Under the pieces are notes generated by a model. The model saw only the letters and a list, made by a program, of their open reading frames with translations. It ran no database searches and was not told the origin of the DNA. DNA of 64,000 nt, from contig NC_134651.1 of assembly GCF_030463565.1 (NCBI RefSeq), positions 15,016,734-15,080,733 on the forward strand. The letters run 5' to 3'. A program made the translations under genes and the position numbers. Shown piece by piece: positions 60,621 through 64,000 of the stretch. Within the stretch, counting starts at the first letter, position 1. Every line of letters begins with the position of its first letter. The DNA is from Pelecanus crispus (Eukaryota > Chordata > Aves > Pelecaniformes > Pelecanidae).

Positions 60621-63600
60621 GGAGCTGCATCTCCTGCATTCCCGCCCTAGGGAGTTTGGGCCGCCTTCATGTCCAGACGTTGGCCCTCCCCAGCAGCTAC
60701 CTTATATTCCTCTTCACCGTTCTTCTACACGATTGCAGACAGGAGCTGTGAAACTGAATGGCTGGTAATCTCACAGTGTTCCTTGGCAGATTTGAGAGCA
60801 GCGGCAGGAAAATAAGTGTTGTGTAGTGCTGAATGAGAAACAAAATAACACAGTGCTTTTTGTTGGGTTACATTTGAAAGACTGCTTTGCAGTCATAGCT
60901 ACTAGAAGTGTATGTAATCTATCTTTACAGAAAATTTGTCCCAGCTGAGGTGGGGATTTTTTGAACTCTTAAACTGGAGCAATATGTGTAAAATGTTAGT
61001 TATCACTTCCACGTGGCATGCTTGGCTATCAATAGTAACAGGTCACTTTTTCTTGTTTTACAAGGTATCTGTAATCTCAGTGCAATGCACGAGTAGTCAG
61101 GTTGCAGGCCTGTAATCAGGCAGATTCTAATGGCAGAGCTACTCATGTCTGGAAGGCTAATTTTTGTCATTGTTACTAAAAACAGCTTTCCAAAGCCTTT
61201 AAATTTGGAACTCATTAAATACTTCATTTAATAGCATTGTTTGGGTACACTTTTCAGTCTAACTGCACTTTTCAGTGAAGATCTTAAGGTGGGTTTTTTT
61301 GTCAGTATTCATCAGGAGTTTTTAGCAGTGGGAGGAGAGAAGAAAGGAGAAAACAGAAGTTTTGGTATAGATGGAGTAGTGGGGTTTTTTTAATGAATTA
61401 TAAGATTTTTTTTATGTGCACTTAAAGCAGGTAGGGTTTGAAATATGTGATAGCACTCAAAAGGCAATTGTTGTTGATCGAGTTCTTGCTATAACAATTT
61501 GTTGTGGAATTCAATTTTTCCTTCAGTTTAAACATACACAATGAATGCTGTAAAACACAGTGTATTTTAAAAGAACAGTAAAAGAGAAGAAAATTACATA
61601 ATATTCCAAAATGCCTTTAACCTACATGAAGACTAATAATGGAAGCGGCTGCCATAGTATATGCCCCTACTTGGTCTCTGCTGAAAATATTAAATATCTG
61701 TGTAATGGTAGTGACTGCAAAACAAAAGAAATAACAGCCCAGTCATCAGCTGGCTTTGTACAGGCTTACCATACCCTGATTTAGAAAACTGTTTTCAAAA
61801 GCAGGAAATAAAACATTTCTAGTGTGGAGGCACTTTCATTTTTTTATTGTTATGTAGCCACTTTGGTACTATCTGTGGTTAATTTCTGAGCCTCTTGTAA
61901 TTCCTTGTCAAAGAGGAGAAACTTATTACTGCTTTAGGGTTTGTTCTGCTCCTGCTTATTATCCTCTTTCTAGATACTAACACAGCCTTCTAGATAGTTT
62001 AGTATAGCAGCAAGAGGATACCCTTCAAAATCATAGTGACTTTTATGAACAAGGACTTTAATAATAGTCAGTGGAGTTCCCTTTTTTTAAGCTTTCCATT
62101 GCACTAAAGGAAACTCTAAACATAGATCATCAGGAGAATTGGTCTTTTAAGAGAGGAAAATGTCTCAATTCACATGATTCTGATTTTTAACTTATCTTCC
62201 AAAAGCTCAATTTCTGGATCAAAAGTGGTTTTATAACAAAGTCTTCCAACTCTTTGGGTATTAAGAATGTGTTTATCATAGACAATGTCATCTGTAGTAC
62301 ATGGAAAATCTCAAGGCAAAAACTGTATAGATTATAGAACATGTTATTAGAAAATGCTGTAATATTTTCTATTTCATATGATTCACTTATTCTCTTCAAG
62401 ATCTGTTAATTTTAAATGATTTAGGATTACAGGATGAGTAATTTGGCTTCTCAATAGTGTGAAGCACTTTCATCTTTTGCATTTGTCCCCTTTGTAAGTA
62501 GATGCACTTGATAATATTGAAAACCCTGAAAAAAAAACATCAAAAAGCAAGCATTAATTTGAAGGACTGTTACTTAATTCATATTTTGCATCCAGTGTAT
62601 TATTTAATAGTAACCATTTGGATATGATGATGAAACTAAAAAGTTACAGAAGAAGTTGCTTTTTCCGGAGCAGTTGTCTTTTCTGTAAACTAGCAAAGCT
62701 ATCTCAAAATGTTGAAGCATGCAGATAGTGTAATTGAAAGTATACAAGGAGTTTTATTCCAGCCTATGTGTTTGTTTTAATGTAGGCAGGATTGATAGGG
62801 TTCCTGTGTTTTAACATGTGCTTTTTATGGCTGAGCTTTGTTTTCAGAGTCCAGTCTTTCAGACTGAAATTTTCCCTCTTGCATGAATCTGAATTACTTT
62901 ATTGAAGTCTTCAACAAACACGGTGCAGCCATCTCCAGAAGTAATCTTGTCTATGCATGACCTAAGACAAAATATTAATGCTGTAATCCTAGAACTGCAG
63001 AATATTAGAGTGAAAAGAACTGAAAGATGTCATTAAGTACATGCTTCAACTCCAAAGGAGAATCTGCTTTGCCAAAAAAGGACAAATGTATTTTGCGAAG
63101 GAATTTTGTCTGTGTATTGTTTTTTTTTTTTTTTTTAAGTTTGAAAATCCTCTACAAACTTAAATGTTCTCTGCAAGTTCATTTTGAATAACAAGATAGG
63201 CCAAACTGTCAAGTTTTCTTTTATGTTGAAAGTTGATCATAGCCTTCTGTGGACTTTTGGCTCCTGTTTGCCCAAACTGTGTTTTACCACAGGCATGTTA
63301 CTTAATCCAGTGTGGAAGTTAAATTTAATTCATAACAGATTTCATAAATGCTGTTTAAGGTTGTGTTTCTGTAATCACTAGAAATGCTATGCCCATTAAC
63401 AATGTTTACAACTTTTTATTTTCCTGGTAGCATAGCAATGATAGCTGGAAAATGTACATTCAGAGTGATGCTCTAATTTATCTGTAACCAGCTAAAATGT
63501 AATGTGAATTGTTTCTAAAGAGGTTATTGAGTTAATGGTGTGTTAAGGAAATCTGTTACTTAGTGTTTTTATTTCTGTCTTTTAGTGTCATCTGCCGGAG

Positions 63601-63904
63601 TTTAGCAAATAGCAGCTACAGAATAAAAAGGAAATCACCACTTCAAAACTTGCATCTTGTTTCCCGAAGTATACATCATCTCTACTACCCAAGTTCAAAA
63701 TTTCAAAGACCTCCATTAAGGATATCCATTCAGCTGTTCTCTTCTCTTAATCGTCTTCCCTTACGTAAAACAAAACTTTTAGATGTCAGATATGGATACC
63801 AGTCCCGCAGGAACTTTTGGCTAGCTAGACTAGCGTCAAGGCTTCTCAAAATTCGCTATCTTATATTAGGATCTGCTGTAGGTGGTGGTTATACAGCTAA
63901 GAAG
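60219..63904 (+). CDS. OPA1: OPA1, mitochondrial dynamin-like GTPase, first two coding exons (gene-level entry, truncated by window)
   Basis: Exons 60219-60247 and 63586-63904 join to 348 nt, or 116 codons. The product starts [10 protein letters not shown] and has an Arg-rich, acid-poor mitochondrial targeting sequence, the motif [10 protein letters not shown] (residues 79-88), and a membrane anchor around 99-113 ([13 protein letters not shown]). These match the start of vertebrate OPA1, which drives inner-membrane fusion and cristae shaping. By analogy with human OPA1 the processing-peptidase cut would fall between Asn86 and Phe87. The GTPase domain lies beyond the window. Exon 1 gives one residue fewer than human. 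Transcription probably starts in the CpG island around exon 1. Confidence 0.94.
60248..63585 (+). other. OPA1 intron 1
   Basis: 3.3 kb; the first 370 bp are still CpG-rich and the remainder is AT-rich. No exon or repeat recognised except the poly(T) run and a possible very degraded CR1 3' scrap near 63003-63055. Confidence 0.75.
63120..63136. repeat. Poly(T) run
   Basis: Seventeen consecutive T in OPA1 intron 1, about 450 bp before exon 2. Confidence 0.9.
63586..63904 (+). CDS. OPA1: OPA1 coding exon 2 (residues 10-116)
   Basis: Acceptor TCTTTTAG|TGTCATC; donor AAGAAG|GTATTT. It encodes the rest of the targeting sequence ([15 protein letters not shown]), the RRNFW processing site and the inner-membrane anchor ending GGGYTAKK. 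Phase 0 at its end. Confidence 0.96.
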
Positions 63905-64000
63905 GTATTTATCTGTGGAAGCTATTTCATGCATTTTGTCTTTGTTGTTGTTATATATTTCAGAACAATAGTTCTTGGAATATCCACAAAAAATTACAAG
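63905..64000 (+). other. Start of OPA1 intron 2
   Basis: Begins GTATTTATC after exon 2; truncated by the window end. Confidence 0.85.

Overview
This is a stretch of bird nuclear DNA. Genes are split into many short exons with GT-AG introns. The interspersed repeats are avian: 5'-truncated CR1 LINEs ending in an ATTCTATGATTCT-type tail, solo LTRs with 5-bp target duplications, and a SINE made of a tRNA-Ile head joined to a CR1 tail. That SINE type is known from passerines, so a passerine is plausible, but I cannot fix the species.

Two protein-coding genes are present, arranged head to head. The minus strand carries a complete P5B-type ATPase gene, best called ATP13A4. Its 30 coding exons run from 56442 down to 13993. 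I placed every splice junction by hand; they join in one frame to 3618 nt, or 1205 residues plus stop, and all the catalytic signatures are intact. The plus strand carries the first two coding exons of OPA1, the mitochondrial inner-membrane dynamin-like GTPase. Exon 1 lies in a strong CpG island (about 59.7-60.6 kb), exon 2 is at 63586-63904, and the gene continues beyond the window. The same head-to-head order (ATP13A4 minus, OPA1 plus) is found in human 3q29, which supports both names.

Layout: 1-13992 is the region downstream of ATP13A4. It is mostly unrecognised sequence with one 67-bp internally deleted LTR, one full solo LTR, an old CR1-like LINE remnant and a younger CR1 copy. A single possible exon (2762-2998) of an unidentified zinc-ribbon plus membrane-helix protein also lies there. 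13993-56442 is ATP13A4, with introns holding a CR1, the tRNA-Ile SINE, MIR-like and old CR1 remnants, and a second full solo LTR in intron 3. 56443-60218 is the interval between the two start codons. 60219-64000 is OPA1 exon 1, intron 1, exon 2 and the start of intron 2.

The two genes act in different places (membrane transport, most likely of polyamines, versus mitochondrial fusion and cristae shape) and share only their neighbourhood. I see no CRISPR array, operon or other prokaryotic-type system. The most unusual items are the 67-bp mini-LTR with perfect target duplication, the possible orphan exon beside a solo LTR, the tRNA-Ile/CR1 SINE, and the mix of ATP13A4-like and ATP13A5-like residues in the ATPase.
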